Notes: generated by a model not told the origin, from the sequence alone. 42,018 nucleotides of DNA from Hyphomicrobiales bacterium (GCA_013911975.1 JACESF010000034.1:1-42018), one strand, 5' to 3'. Positions 8,217 through 16,928 are shown, numbered from the stretch's first letter. Made by a program: numbers and translations.

Positions 8217-8719
8217 TCCATGTCTGCTCCCTTGCCCGCCTGCACGAGACCGTGGAGCGCACCGGCGCGCGCCACGTCATCACGCTCATCAATGGCGGCA
8301 CGGTGCTCACCCGCCCCAGCAACGTGGACCCCACCAACCACCTCTTCCTCGGCATCAACGACATCGTGGAGGAGATGGAGGGGCTGGTGGCGCCGGGTGA
8401 ACACCACATGCACGAATTGCTGGACTTCGTGCACGGCTGGCCGCGCGAGGCGCCCCTGGTGATCCATTGCTATGCGGGCATCTCCCGCTCCACCGCCGCC
8501 GCCTACGCCACGCTCTGCGCGCTGCTGCCGGGGCGGGACGAGGCGGAACTCGCCTGGGAATTGCGCCGGGCCTCGCCCACCGCCACCCCCAATGCGCGCA
8601 TCATCGCCCTGGCGGATACGGCGCTGCGCCGGGAGGGCCGCATGGTGAGCGCCATCGCCGCCATCGGCCGGGGCGGCGACGCGTTCGAGGGCGACCCCTT
8701 CGCCCTCTCCCTGGACTGA
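8213..8719 (+). CDS. Dual-specificity/tyrosine phosphatase-like protein
   Basis: 168 residues with the cysteine-phosphatase signature HCYAGISRS: nucleophile C86 and phosphate-binding R92 spaced C-x5-R. An upstream NDI segment near residue 50 could hold the general acid. The protein is small and without a signal peptide, so cytoplasmic. Translation starts inside the HD gene's stop codon (ATGA), so a functional link with that hydrolase is likely; phosphoester chemistry is common to both. Substrate could be a phosphoprotein, phosphoinositide-like lipid or a nucleotide. The stop is 3 bp from the stop of the converging DUF952 gene. Confidence 0.85.
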   Translation: MIHVCSLARLHETVERTGARHVITLINGGTVLTRPSNVDPTNHLFLGINDIVEEMEGLVAPGEHHMHELLDFVHGWPREAPLVIHCYAGISRSTAAAYATLCALLPGRDEAELAWELRRASPTATPNARIIALADTALRREGRMVSAIAAIGRGGDAFEGDPFALSLD

Positions 8720-8722
8720 TCC

Positions 8723-9082
8723 TCAGGCGCCGGGAAAGCCTTCGGGAAAGACGTGCGCGCCGTCCGCGCCGAGCGGCAGCGGCGCGACGGTGGCGGCCGC
8801 CGACACGGGCAGGTCGGCATAGAGATGGGGAAAGAGATCGCCCCCGCGCGAGGGCTCCCACCGCAGCGCATCGCCCAGCCCCGCCGCCTCCACGCCCACC
8901 AGCAGCAGATCGGACTGGCCCGCGAAATGGCGTCGCGCGGTCTCGCGCGCCTGGGCGGCGGTGGAGAAATGGATGTAGCCGTCGGCAAGATCCACGGGGG
9001 CGCCGGAAAAGCGGCCCGCCTGCACGGCCTGCGCCCAGAGAGCGGCGGGCACAATCTTGAAGATATAAGCGGGGGGTGTCAT
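8723..9082 (-). CDS. DUF952 family protein
   Basis: 119 residues matching the DUF952 pattern: YIFKIVPAALWAQA near the start, then DLADGYIHFSTAAQARETARRHFAG, LLLVGVEAAGL, LRWEPSRGGDLFPHLYADLP, and a C-terminal phenylalanine/proline-rich end. The family is common in alphaproteobacteria and its function is not established. I chose the ATG at 9082 because similarity starts at MTPPAYIF; the frame upstream to 9346 has no family match. The 3' end is 3 bp from the phosphatase gene's stop, converging. Confidence 0.85.
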   Translation of the reverse strand: MTPPAYIFKIVPAALWAQAVQAGRFSGAPVDLADGYIHFSTAAQARETARRHFAGQSDLLLVGVEAAGLGDALRWEPSRGGDLFPHLYADLPVSAAATVAPLPLGADGAHVFPEGFPGA

Positions 9083-9247
9083 CCTTCGCTCCGTGTGGCG
9101 GGGGGTTTTCGCCGGGCGGATGCTGCGATCCGGCATGCGGCCACTGGTAGACCAGACGCCCACGCGTTCATAGACAGCGCCCGCCACACGGGCTGGACGC
9201 GCATCTACGATGCGGGTCGGAGGGAATTCTTTCCGCATCCTCGCGGA

Positions 9248-9276
9248 TTGAATGTTTATTTTCCTAGATGTACCCT
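9248..9276 (+). promoter_or_regulatory. Possible promoter of the S24 regulator gene
   Basis: TTGAAT (9248-9253), a 17-base spacer and TACCCT (9271-9276) lie in an AT-rich patch of the 296-bp divergent gap between the DUF952 gene and the S24 gene. The -10 is poor. The rest of the gap, 9083-9378, holds no other feature I can support. Confidence 0.35.
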
Positions 9277-9378
9277 TCCTCTCCTGCTCGAGTCGCATGG
9301 CAGGCGGATTCGGACCGTTTTCGCGGGTGCAGTTCGCCGCGCCCATCTTTTCGCTTCGCGTTAGCTGGCAGGACCCTC

Positions 9379-10071
9379 ATGCTCACCCACGGTCAGGTCT
9401 GGGGCGCCCTGGACCGCCTCGCCGCGCAACATGGCCTCTCGGCCTCGGGCCTCGCCAAGAAGGCGGGCCTCGATCCAACGGCCTTCAACAAGTCGAAGCG
9501 CATCACGGCGGACGGGCGCCCGCGCTGGCCCTCCACGGAAAGCATCGCCAAGGTGCTCGCGGCCACCGGCGCGCGCATCGAGGATTTCACCGCGCTGCTG
9601 GACGGGCTCGTCCCACCCGGGGCGCTGGCGCGCGGGGGCATGGACGGCCTGCCCGCGGGCTTCGCCGAGGAGCCCCGCCGCGCGGTGCGCGCCATCCCCC
9701 ATATCGGCCTCGCCCAGGCGGGCAAGGGCGGCTATTTCGACGATGCCGGCTTTCCCGTGGGCGGGGGCTGGGACGAAATCCTGTTCCCCGCCGTGGAGGA
9801 CGAGCATGCCTATGCGCTGGAGATTGCCGGTGAGAGCATGCTGCCGCTCTACCGGGAGGGGGACATCGTCATCGTCTCGCCCGGCGCCTCGGTGCGGCGC
9901 GGGGACCGGGTGGTGGTGAAGACCCGCGAGGGCGAGGTGCTGGCGAAGGAATTAGTGCGCAAGACCGCCAAGACCCTGGACCTGCGCTCCCTCAACGCCG
10001 CCTACGAGGACATCCAGCTCGCCTTGTCCGACGTCGCCTGGATCGCCCGCATCGTCTGGGCGACGCAATAG
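9379..10071 (+). CDS. Helix-turn-helix regulator with S24 (LexA/CI-like) peptidase domain
   Basis: 230 residues. The N-terminal ~75 residues form an XRE-type DNA-binding domain (LAKKAGLDPTAFNKSKR, then WPSTESIAKVLAATG). The C-terminal half is a LexA-type serine-lysine autoprotease: S153 in AGESMLP, the general base most likely K190 in GEVLAKEL, and a matching Ala-Gly cleavage site A114-G115 in GLAQAGKG. Such proteins repress genes and can be cleaved on RecA-filament formation. Homologues are widespread outside prophages, and no phage genes are nearby. The target genes are unknown. I chose the ATG at 9379, where similarity begins; an upstream in-frame start at 9268 is less likely. Confidence 0.88.
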   Translation: MLTHGQVWGALDRLAAQHGLSASGLAKKAGLDPTAFNKSKRITADGRPRWPSTESIAKVLAATGARIEDFTALLDGLVPPGALARGGMDGLPAGFAEEPRRAVRAIPHIGLAQAGKGGYFDDAGFPVGGGWDEILFPAVEDEHAYALEIAGESMLPLYREGDIVIVSPGASVRRGDRVVVKTREGEVLAKELVRKTAKTLDLRSLNAAYEDIQLALSDVAWIARIVWATQ

Positions 10072-10131
10072 GTCGTCGGTTCCGGTCTTCGACCGGGAGT
10101 TAGCGGGCTTCGCTCAGACGCCGCGCGGGCT

Positions 10132-11787
10132 TCACCCCTCCCGGATCAACGCCTCCAGCGTCTCCAGCCGGTCGGCCTCGCGCGGCGGCTTGTCCCAGCG
10201 CAGGCGGGCGATGCGGGGGAAGCGCATGGCCACCCCCGAGCGATGCCGCGTGGAGCGCGCCAGCCCCTCGAACGCCACTTCCAGGACCAGCCCCTGGTCC
10301 GGGCCGTGCGCCACCTCGCGCACCGGGCCGAAGCGGTTCACGGTGTGGTTGCGCACGAAGCGGTCGATCTCCTTCAGCTCCGCGTCCGTGAAGCCGAAAT
10401 AGGCCTTGCCCACGGGCACCAGGACGTCCCCCTCCGGCCCCGCGCTCCAGACCCCGAACGTGTAGTCCGAATAGAAGGACGAGCGCTTGCCGTGGCCGCG
10501 CTGGGCATACATGAGCACCGCGTCCACCGTGTGGGGATCCCGCTTCCATTTCCACCAGGGCCCCTTGGGGCGGCCGGGCACATAGAGGCTGTCGGCGCGC
10601 TTCAGCATCACGCCTTCCACCGCGTCCGCATCGAGGCCCGCGCCCGCCGCCGCCGGGTCCGCGCGGGCGGCGGCGAGGTCGTCCCAGGTGGCGAAGGGGA
10701 CGAGGGGCGACAGGTCGAGCCGCGCCGCGGCGGAGTCCATGCCCGCGAGCCGCGCCACCAGCGCCTCCAGGCGCGCGCGGCGCTCCGCGAACGGCCGATC
10801 GCGCAGGTCCTCGCCATTCTCCACCAGCAGGTCATAGGCCCGCACATGGGCGGGAAACTCCTTCAGCATGCGGGCCGTGACGCTTTTGCGGTTCAGCCGC
10901 TGCTGGAGCACGTTGAAGGACTGGACGCGCCCGTCCCGGCGCACCAGCAATTCGCCGTCCAGCGCGCCGGAAAAGTCCAGCGCCTCCGCAAGGTCGGGGA
11001 AGGCGCCGGAAATGTCCTCCCCGGTGCGGCTGTAGAGGCGCACATGCCGCGTGCCGTCCTCCCCGCGCCCCGCCACCACCTGAACCCGGATGCCGTCCCA
11101 TTTCCATTCGGCGCGAAAGTCCGCCGGATCGAGGGCGGCGAAGTCGGCCTCCTCCACCGCATGGGCGAGCATGACCGGCCGGAACGGGACGGGGTCGTTG
11201 GTCTGCGGCCGCTCCGCGCGCCCTTCCACCCAGGCGAACAGCTCCTCATAGGGCGGCAGAAGGCCAGGCCAGACCAGCTCCACCTCGTCCGGCGGCAAGT
11301 CGCCCAGGCTCGCCACCGCCGTCTTGGCGAGGCGCGCCGACGCGCCCACCCGCATGGCGCCGGTGATGAGCTTCAGCAGCGCCCAGCGGCCGGTATCGTC
11401 CAGGCCGTCCAGCCAGGAGGCGAGCCGGGCGGGCAGGTCGCGCTTGGGCGTCTCCGCCAGCCCTTCCACGATCTCGGACAGGAGCGGCGAATGGTTGGGC
11501 CGCAGATAGGGCGGCGGCGCGGGCCACATGAGCGCAACCGTCTCGGAGAGGTCGCCCACATAATCATAGGACAGCGCGAACAGGACCGGGTCGGCCCGCT
11601 CCATGATGAGGGCGCGCACGAGGCCCGGCTTGGCATTGGCGAAGGAGAGCGCGCCGGTGAGCGCCGCCAGGGCAAGGCCGCGCTCGGGGTCCGGCGTCGC
11701 GCGGAAATAGTCCGCCATCAGCCGCACCTTGGCATTGCGGCCGGGCTCGTAGGCGAGGCGGTCGAGAAGCGCGGCGAAGCGGTTCAT
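10132..11787 (-). CDS. ATP-dependent DNA ligase (repair type)
   Basis: 551-residue ATP-dependent ligase, distinct from the NAD-dependent replicative LigA. The N-terminal ~200 residues are the helical DNA-binding domain. The adenylation domain starts with nucleophile K229 in AEWKWDGIRVQV, followed by SRTGEDISG, DGELL, VEGVMLKR and WWKWKRDP, and a C-terminal OB-fold. The end reads RTRHRSGVAMRFPRIARLRWDK, a conserved ligase motif. It belongs to the family often named cisplatin-damage-response ligase. Its ATG overlaps the stop of the exonuclease gene by 4 bp. The open frame continues far upstream on this strand but that part is shadow of the neighbours. Function is inferred as repair of nicks or ends. 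Confidence 0.93.
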   Translation of the reverse strand: MNRFAALLDRLAYEPGRNAKVRLMADYFRATPDPERGLALAALTGALSFANAKPGLVRALIMERADPVLFALSYDYVGDLSETVALMWPAPPPYLRPNHSPLLSEIVEGLAETPKRDLPARLASWLDGLDDTGRWALLKLITGAMRVGASARLAKTAVASLGDLPPDEVELVWPGLLPPYEELFAWVEGRAERPQTNDPVPFRPVMLAHAVEEADFAALDPADFRAEWKWDGIRVQVVAGRGEDGTRHVRLYSRTGEDISGAFPDLAEALDFSGALDGELLVRRDGRVQSFNVLQQRLNRKSVTARMLKEFPAHVRAYDLLVENGEDLRDRPFAERRARLEALVARLAGMDSAAARLDLSPLVPFATWDDLAAARADPAAAGAGLDADAVEGVMLKRADSLYVPGRPKGPWWKWKRDPHTVDAVLMYAQRGHGKRSSFYSDYTFGVWSAGPEGDVLVPVGKAYFGFTDAELKEIDRFVRNHTVNRFGPVREVAHGPDQGLVLEVAFEGLARSTRHRSGVAMRFPRIARLRWDKPPREADRLETLEALIREG

Positions 11788-12824
11788 GGGGCGGGCGCCT
11801 CCGGCGCGGGCGGGGCGTCCTCGCCCTCCTCCTCGCCATAGCCCACCATGTGGAGCGGCCGGGCCTTCAGGCCGCGCGTGGTGGCCCAATGCACCAGCGC
11901 TTCCTCGGCGCCGTGCGTCACCCACAATTCGGAACAGCCCGTCGCGGCGATGGACGCGGTGAGCCCGTCCCAGTCCGCATGGTCGGAAATGACCAGGGGC
12001 AGTTCGATGCCCCGCTGGCGCGCCCGCGCGCGCACCCGCATCCAGCCCGAGGCGAAGGCGGTGACGGGCTCGGGGAAGCGGCGCGACCACAGGTCGGTGA
12101 TGGCCGAGGGCGGCGCCACCACCACGGCGCCCGCAAGCTCCGCCTTCGACGCTCCGGTGGCGGGGCGTACATCGCCCAATGGAATGCCCCGCGCCTCGTA
12201 ATAGGCGGTGATGGCGGCGAGCGCCCCATGGATGAAGAGGGGGGCCGCGTGCCCCGCGTCCCGCAGCAGCGCCATGACGCGCTGGGCCTTGCCCAGGGAA
12301 TAGGCCCCCACGATGTGCGCCCGCTCCGGGAAGACGGCGAGCGAGTTCAGGAGCTTGGCCGTCTCGTCGGCGGCGGGGGGATGGCGGAACACCGGCAGGC
12401 CGAAGGTCGCCTCTGAGATGAAGACGTCGCAGGGCACCGGCTCGAACCGCGCGCAGGTGGGGTCCGCCGCATCCTTGTAGTCGCCGGAGGCGACGATGGT
12501 GAGCCCCCGCCAGGACAGCGCCATCTGGGCCGAACCCAGCACATGGCCGGCGGGATGGGCGGTGATGCGCACGCCGCCCACATCCAGGCTCTCCCCATAG
12601 GAAATGGCCTGCGTTGAGCCGGCAAAATTCTCGCCATAGCGGATCGCCATGAGGTCCAGCGTCTCGCGGGTGGCGAGCACATGGCCGTGGCCCGCGCGGG
12701 CGTGGTCGGAATGGCCGTGCGTGATGACCGCGCGCGGCACGGCGCGGACGGGATCGATGTAAAAGTCCCCCACCGGGCAGTGGAGGCCCCGGGGCGTGGG
12801 GCGCAGCAGGTCTTCCGGACGCAT
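11784..12824 (-). CDS. Ligase-associated MBL-fold DNA exonuclease
   Basis: 346 residues of the metallo-beta-lactamase/beta-CASP family (SNM1/Artemis-like). Motif II is H36-G-H38-S-D40-H41 (AVITHGHSDH), followed by HPAGHVLGSAQM, ASGDYKD and ISDHADWDGL for the metal ligands. Proteins of this kind are encoded directly upstream of the ATP-dependent ligase and are thought to trim ends. I chose the ATG at 12824, where RPTPRGL begins the known family; an alternative at 12869 is possible and would overlap the divergent gene's start by 2 bp. The other usual members of this repair cluster, an Lhr-type helicase and a metallophosphoesterase, are not in the window. Confidence 0.9.
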   Translation of the reverse strand: MRPEDLLRPTPRGLHCPVGDFYIDPVRAVPRAVITHGHSDHARAGHGHVLATRETLDLMAIRYGENFAGSTQAISYGESLDVGGVRITAHPAGHVLGSAQMALSWRGLTIVASGDYKDAADPTCARFEPVPCDVFISEATFGLPVFRHPPAADETAKLLNSLAVFPERAHIVGAYSLGKAQRVMALLRDAGHAAPLFIHGALAAITAYYEARGIPLGDVRPATGASKAELAGAVVVAPPSAITDLWSRRFPEPVTAFASGWMRVRARARQRGIELPLVISDHADWDGLTASIAATGCSELWVTHGAEEALVHWATTRGLKARPLHMVGYGEEEGEDAPPAPEAPAP

Positions 12825-12867
12825 GGTCTGGCGTATATGGGGGAGGCGCTTCGTTTCGCGAGGGGTC

Positions 12868-13779
12868 ATGTCCAGCATCCTCACCCAGTCCAGCGGCGAC
12901 CCGGCCCTCGACCGCCGGCTCGAATGGGCGCGCGCCTATCTCGCCGAGGGCGAGGCGGACGCGGCGGCGGGCATGCTGGCGGACCTCGTCGAGGAGGCGC
13001 CCCGCTTCCTGGCGGCGTGGTTCCTGCTGGCGGAAGCCCGCGAGGCGGGAGGCGACCGGCCGGGCGCCGCCGATGCCTATGAGGCGGTGCTGGCGCGCGA
13101 TGCCGGGGATACGCTGGGCGCGCGGGCGCGCCTCGCCCGGCTGGGGCGCGGGCAGGTGACGGGGGCCCTGTCCCCCGCCTTCGTCCAGAGCCTGTTCGAC
13201 CAATATGCCCCGCGCTTCGACACCGCCTTGCGGGAGGGGCTTGCCTATCGGGGGCCGGAACTGCTGCTGGAGGCGCTTCGGGACACGGACACGCGCCCCT
13301 CTTACGGCCGCATCCTGGACCTCGGCTGCGGCACCGGCCTCGCGGCGCCGCTCCTCGCCCCCCTGGGGGCCCCGCTCATCGGCGTGGACCTCTCCCCCGG
13401 CATGGTGCGGCAGGCGGAGGCGACCGGCCTCTACGGGGAATTGCACGTGGCGGACATGACGGACTTCCTGTCCCGCCAGCCGACCGCCAGCGCCGGGCTG
13501 ATCCTGGCGGCGGACGCGCTCTGCTACCTGGACGACCTCGCGCCGGTGTTCGCCGCCGCGCGGCGGGTGCTGCGGGCGGACGGTCTGCTCGCCTTCACGG
13601 TGGAGACCCATGAGGGCGACGGCCTGATCCTGCGCGACACGCTGCGCTACGCCCACGGGGCGCCGCTGGTGGCGCGGGCCCTGGCGGCGGCCGGCTTCGC
13701 GGTGCGGCTGATGCATCCGGCCACCACCCGCACGGAAAAGGGCGTGCCGGTGCCCGGCCTCGTCTGCGTGGCAGGCTAG
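12868..13779 (+). CDS. TPR-containing class I SAM methyltransferase
   Basis: 303 residues. An N-terminal TPR-like helical section (ARAYLAEGEADAAAGMLADL, then AEAREAGGDRPGAADAYEAVL) is followed by FDQYAPRFDTALREGLAYRGPELL and the methyltransferase core: motif I ILDLGCGTG, then GVDLSPGMVRQA and ILAADALCYLDDL. TPR plus this core resembles proteins that modify protein or small-molecule substrates. The substrate is not identifiable. It is divergent from the exonuclease gene. Its TAG stop abuts a repeat element (13780-13947), which fills the gap to the converging monooxygenase. Confidence 0.85.
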   Translation: MSSILTQSSGDPALDRRLEWARAYLAEGEADAAAGMLADLVEEAPRFLAAWFLLAEAREAGGDRPGAADAYEAVLARDAGDTLGARARLARLGRGQVTGALSPAFVQSLFDQYAPRFDTALREGLAYRGPELLLEALRDTDTRPSYGRILDLGCGTGLAAPLLAPLGAPLIGVDLSPGMVRQAEATGLYGELHVADMTDFLSRQPTASAGLILAADALCYLDDLAPVFAAARRVLRADGLLAFTVETHEGDGLILRDTLRYAHGAPLVARALAAAGFAVRLMHPATTRTEKGVPVPGLVCVAG

Positions 13780-13947
13780 GAGTCCAGCCGCGTGGGGCCG
13801 TCATGCCCGGGCTTGTCCCGGGCATCCACGCCTCCGGGGCGAGCCTGGACCCAGCCGAACCCCGTGGATGGCCGGGACGAGCCCGGCCATGACCCAGCTT
13901 TCTGAAAAGAACAGTCTCGCCGGCTTGAATGTCGATCCGTCTTAAGC
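13780..13947 (-). repeat. Dispersed palindromic repeat, copy 1
   Basis: This stretch matches a second copy at 30671-30868 in inverted orientation, including an identical 20-base block GAGACTGTTCTTTTCAGAAA (13899-13918 minus strand, 30694-30713 plus strand). Inside are two pairs of inverted GC-rich arms, GTCATGCCCGGGC and its partner, and GGCCGGGACGAGCCCGGCC. The right end carries GGATCGACATTCAAG near a TTAAG. The left end appears to have lost about 30 bases compared with copy 2. It directly follows the TAG of the methyltransferase gene and lies between converging genes. It resembles REP/MITE-like elements of alphaproteobacteria; I cannot name the family. Confidence 0.75.
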
Positions 13948-13951
13948 GCAC

Positions 13952-13971
13952 GCCCGGGAAAATGCCCGGGC
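13952..13971. terminator. GC-rich hairpin between converging genes
   Basis: GCCCGGG (13952-13958) and CCCGGGC (13965-13971) form a 7-bp stem with a 6-base loop, just downstream of repeat copy 1 and 23 bp before the monooxygenase stop. There is no U-tract, so a terminator role is a guess. Confidence 0.35.
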
Positions 13972-13993
13972 CTGAGAACCGCAGGGCCGAAAT

Positions 13994-15544
13994 TCAGGCG
14001 ACCGCCGACGGCTCCAGGGCGAGGCGGGCATAGGCGTCGAGAACGCCCACATCCCCCTCCCCGCCCCGCGCGGCGATGAACTGGTCCGGGCGCACCAGCA
14101 CCCAGCCGGGGCCGGACAGGCCGTAGCGCTCCAGCACCTCCGCGTCCGCTCCCATGTCGAGGACCTCCACGGCGGGGCCGAACCGGTGCGCGGCGGTGCG
14201 CACCGCCTCGTTCGTGCCGGGCGGGCCGAACAGGAGCAGGGAATGGTGGGTGGCCGAGAGGAAGGACCAGAGGGACCAGCCCGCCCGCGACACTTCCCGC
14301 GCCCGGCCGCCGGCCGCCGGCTCGGTGCCGCCGCTGATGCGGTGGACCGCGTCATGCAGCGGCCCCGCCTCATAGGCGATGGCGGTCTCGGACATGGCCA
14401 CCTGGATCTTGCGCCGCACGGCGGGGATGCGCGAGGCGATGGAGAGGAGCGCGTCGCGCACCACGCGGGTCGCCTGGCCGTGGCTGGTCATGCCGAGATG
14501 GGTGGTGCGCGCCGCGTTGGCCACCACCTCGCGCGCCACGGGGCGCCGCTCGGCCTCGTAGCTTTCCAGCAGCGCCTCGCTGTCGCCGCGTCCCGACAGG
14601 ATGGCGCCGATCTTCCAGCCGAGATTGAGCGCGTCCTGGATGCCGGTATTCATGCCCTGGCCGCCCGCCGGGCTGTGGATGTGGGCCGCGTCGCCCGCCA
14701 GCAGCACCCGGCCCCGGCGATAGGCGGCCGCGAGCCGCTCGTTGACGCGGAAGGCGGAGAGCCAGGTGGCGTCGCGCGCCACGAGGCCGCGCGGCCCGCA
14801 GGCGTCGATATGGGCCTGGATCTCGGCGAGCGTCGGCGGCTCCTCGCCCGCCGCCTCGTCGCGGATCGCGAAGGTGCGCCACACCCCGTCCACGACAGGG
14901 AACAGGGCCACGGACCCCTTGGCGCTCCACCAGATATAGATGCAGGTGGAATCCAGCGGCCCTTCGATGCGGGTGTCCGAGAGGACGAAGGTCTCCGGCT
15001 CGGTATAGCCCTCGAAGGCGATGTCCAGCTTGTGGCGCACGATGCTGCGCGCGCCGTCGCAGCCCGCCAGGAACGGCACGTCGAGGATTTCCTCCCGCCC
15101 GTCGGCATGGCGCAGCGTGGCGCGGACCACGTCGTCGATCTGGTGGAAGTCCACCAGCTCCACCCCGCGCTCCACCGTGACGCCCGCCCGGGCGAGCCGC
15201 CCGGCCAGGATTTCCTCGGTGCGCGACTGGGGCAGGATGAGCGTGAAGGGGAAGGCGCTGTCCACGCCTTCCGCGATCTCCATGTCCGCCAGTTCGTGGG
15301 CGCCGTCGCCCATGTGCAGGCGCGTGAGGCGGATGCCCGCGGCGAGGAAGTCCTCCACGAGGCCGAGCCCCGCGAAGCCTTCGAGGCTCCCGCTCCACAC
15401 CGCCAGCGCCTTGGAGACGGCGGCGGGGGCCGGCAGCTTGTCGATGATGCGGACCGGGACGCCCTGGAGATGGAGGGACGTGGCGAGCGTGAGGCCGGTG
15501 GGCCCGGCTCCCGCGATGAGGACCGGCGGCGGCGTCTGCGGCAT
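13994..15544 (-). CDS. FAD-dependent aromatic-type monooxygenase (group A)
   Basis: 516 residues of the p-hydroxybenzoate-hydroxylase/PheA/TetX superfamily. N-terminus VLIAGAGPTGLTLATSL is the FAD GxGxxG motif, FLAGCDGARSIVRH the DG motif, and VLLAGDAAHIHSPAGGQGMNTG the GD motif contacting FAD and NADPH. A C-terminal thioredoxin-like section (residues ~410-516) follows, as in phenol 2-monooxygenase relatives. It hydroxylates an aromatic or polyketide-like compound, substrate unknown. I chose the ATG at 15544 (MPQTPPP), preceded by a GGGGGGA Shine-Dalgarno; an ATG at 15562 is also possible. It sits downstream of the MATE exporter gene on the same strand, 52 bp away. Confidence 0.88.
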   Translation of the reverse strand: MPQTPPPVLIAGAGPTGLTLATSLHLQGVPVRIIDKLPAPAAVSKALAVWSGSLEGFAGLGLVEDFLAAGIRLTRLHMGDGAHELADMEIAEGVDSAFPFTLILPQSRTEEILAGRLARAGVTVERGVELVDFHQIDDVVRATLRHADGREEILDVPFLAGCDGARSIVRHKLDIAFEGYTEPETFVLSDTRIEGPLDSTCIYIWWSAKGSVALFPVVDGVWRTFAIRDEAAGEEPPTLAEIQAHIDACGPRGLVARDATWLSAFRVNERLAAAYRRGRVLLAGDAAHIHSPAGGQGMNTGIQDALNLGWKIGAILSGRGDSEALLESYEAERRPVAREVVANAARTTHLGMTSHGQATRVVRDALLSIASRIPAVRRKIQVAMSETAIAYEAGPLHDAVHRISGGTEPAAGGRAREVSRAGWSLWSFLSATHHSLLLFGPPGTNEAVRTAAHRFGPAVEVLDMGADAEVLERYGLSGPGWVLVRPDQFIAARGGEGDVGVLDAYARLALEPSAVA

Positions 15545-15596
15545 CGTTCCCCCCTGGGACATGGCCGCGTCAGTAGAGCGGCGGCGGACCGCCCGG

Positions 15597-16928
15597 TCAA
15601 GCGGGCGGGAAGGCCCGGGCCATGAGAGCAGGCAGCCGCACGCCCTGGAGCACGCCGCGCGCCACGAGGAAGGCGAGGAAGGCCAGCCACAGCCCCTCAT
15701 TGCCCAGCGGGCGCAGCAGCGCCCAGGCGGCGAAATAGAGGATGAGCGCCAGCAGCATCAGGTTGCGCATGTCGCGGGACCAGAGCGCGCCGATATAGAT
15801 GCCGTCGAACACATAGGCGAAGATGCCCACCACGGGCAGGAGCACGGCGAAGATAAGGAAGGCCCGCGCCGCCTGCCGCACCTCGGGGTTGGTGGTCATG
15901 AGGTCGATGATCAGCGGGCCGAAGGCGAGATAGACGAGGCTCGCGGCCACGGCGCAGCAGCCGCCCCACAGCAGCACCAGCCGCAGCCCCTTCTCGAACG
16001 CCCGCCGGTTCCGCGCGCCCACCGCCTGCCCGCACACCTGCTCGGCGGCGGTGGCGAAGCCGTCCAGGAAATAGGCGGCCAGCAGCACCATGTTGTTGAG
16101 CAGCGCATTGGCGGCCAACGTCACGTCGCCCGCCCGCGCACCCTGGGCGGCGAAGAAGGAGAAGGCCAGCATGAGCGCGGCGGTGCGGATCATGATGTCC
16201 CGGTTCAGCACCAGGCATTCCTTCAGCGCCGCCTTGTCCAGCAGCACCGCGCGGGGCACGGCGATGCGATAGCCGAGCAGCCGCGCGCAGGCGAAGAGCC
16301 CCGCCACGGCGCCCACCGCCTCCGCCATGAGGGTGCCGGCCGCCGAGCCCGCCACGCCCCAGCCGAGGCCGAGCACCAGAACCGAGGTGAGCGCCATGTT
16401 GAGAAGGCCGATGCCCACCTGGAGCGCCAGCGCATGGCCGGTGCGGGCGATGCCGGTGAGCCAGCCGGCCACCACGTAATTGATGAAGGAAAAGGGCGCG
16501 GCCCAGATGCGCACGTCGAAATAGGCGCCGAGGGCGGCATCCACCTCCGGGCTCGCGCCCGCAAGGCCGAGCGCGCCCATGCGGATGGGCACCTGAAGCA
16601 GGATGAGGCCGAGCCCGCACAGGACGCCCAGCAGCAGGGCGCGCATCAGCACCGCCCGCTCGGAGAGCCGGTCGCCCCGGCCCAGCGCCTGCGCGGCGAG
16701 GCCCACCGTGCCCATGCGCAGGAAGCCGAAGCCCCAGAACAGGAAATCGAACACCACGGCGCCCAGCGCCACGCCGCCGATGAGGGCGGCCGAGCCGAGG
16801 CGCCCCACCACCGCCGTGTCCACGATGCCGAGGAGGGGCGTCGTCAGGTGCGCCACCGTCATGGGCAGCGCGATGGCCAGCACCCGGCGGTGCGTGACCT
16901 CGACCGGGCGGCTCGGAGCTTCCAGCAT
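15597..16928 (-). CDS. MATE-family efflux transporter
   Basis: 443-residue integral membrane protein with about 12 hydrophobic helices in two similar halves, including the family signatures PLLGIVDTAVVGRLG near residue 30 and later GFATAAEQVCGQAVGARNR. It exports organic cations, drugs or metabolites using a Na+ or H+ gradient. The TGATG junction with the upstream small membrane gene (stop of one, start of the other) supports cotranslation. The monooxygenase gene follows, so an export/modification pairing is possible but only inferred. Confidence 0.9.
   Translation of the reverse strand: MLEAPSRPVEVTHRRVLAIALPMTVAHLTTPLLGIVDTAVVGRLGSAALIGGVALGAVVFDFLFWGFGFLRMGTVGLAAQALGRGDRLSERAVLMRALLLGVLCGLGLILLQVPIRMGALGLAGASPEVDAALGAYFDVRIWAAPFSFINYVVAGWLTGIARTGHALALQVGIGLLNMALTSVLVLGLGWGVAGSAAGTLMAEAVGAVAGLFACARLLGYRIAVPRAVLLDKAALKECLVLNRDIMIRTAALMLAFSFFAAQGARAGDVTLAANALLNNMVLLAAYFLDGFATAAEQVCGQAVGARNRRAFEKGLRLVLLWGGCCAVAASLVYLAFGPLIIDLMTTNPEVRQAARAFLIFAVLLPVVGIFAYVFDGIYIGALWSRDMRNLMLLALILYFAAWALLRPLGNEGLWLAFLAFLVARGVLQGVRLPALMARAFPPA

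Noticed and set aside
5708..8719. 1003-residue plus-strand open frame
   Set aside because: It arises from high GC content. Only its last 168 codons (8213-8719) are a real gene, and the rest crosses aroB, moeB and others on both strands.
9379..10071. S24 regulator as evidence for a prophage
   Set aside because: No structural, lysis or integrase genes of phage are found in the flanks, and such solitary regulators are common on chromosomes.
10132..13716. 1194-residue minus-strand frame containing the ligase
   Set aside because: Only residues from 11787 downward match ligase. The upstream part is antisense to the exonuclease (other frame) and methyltransferase genes.
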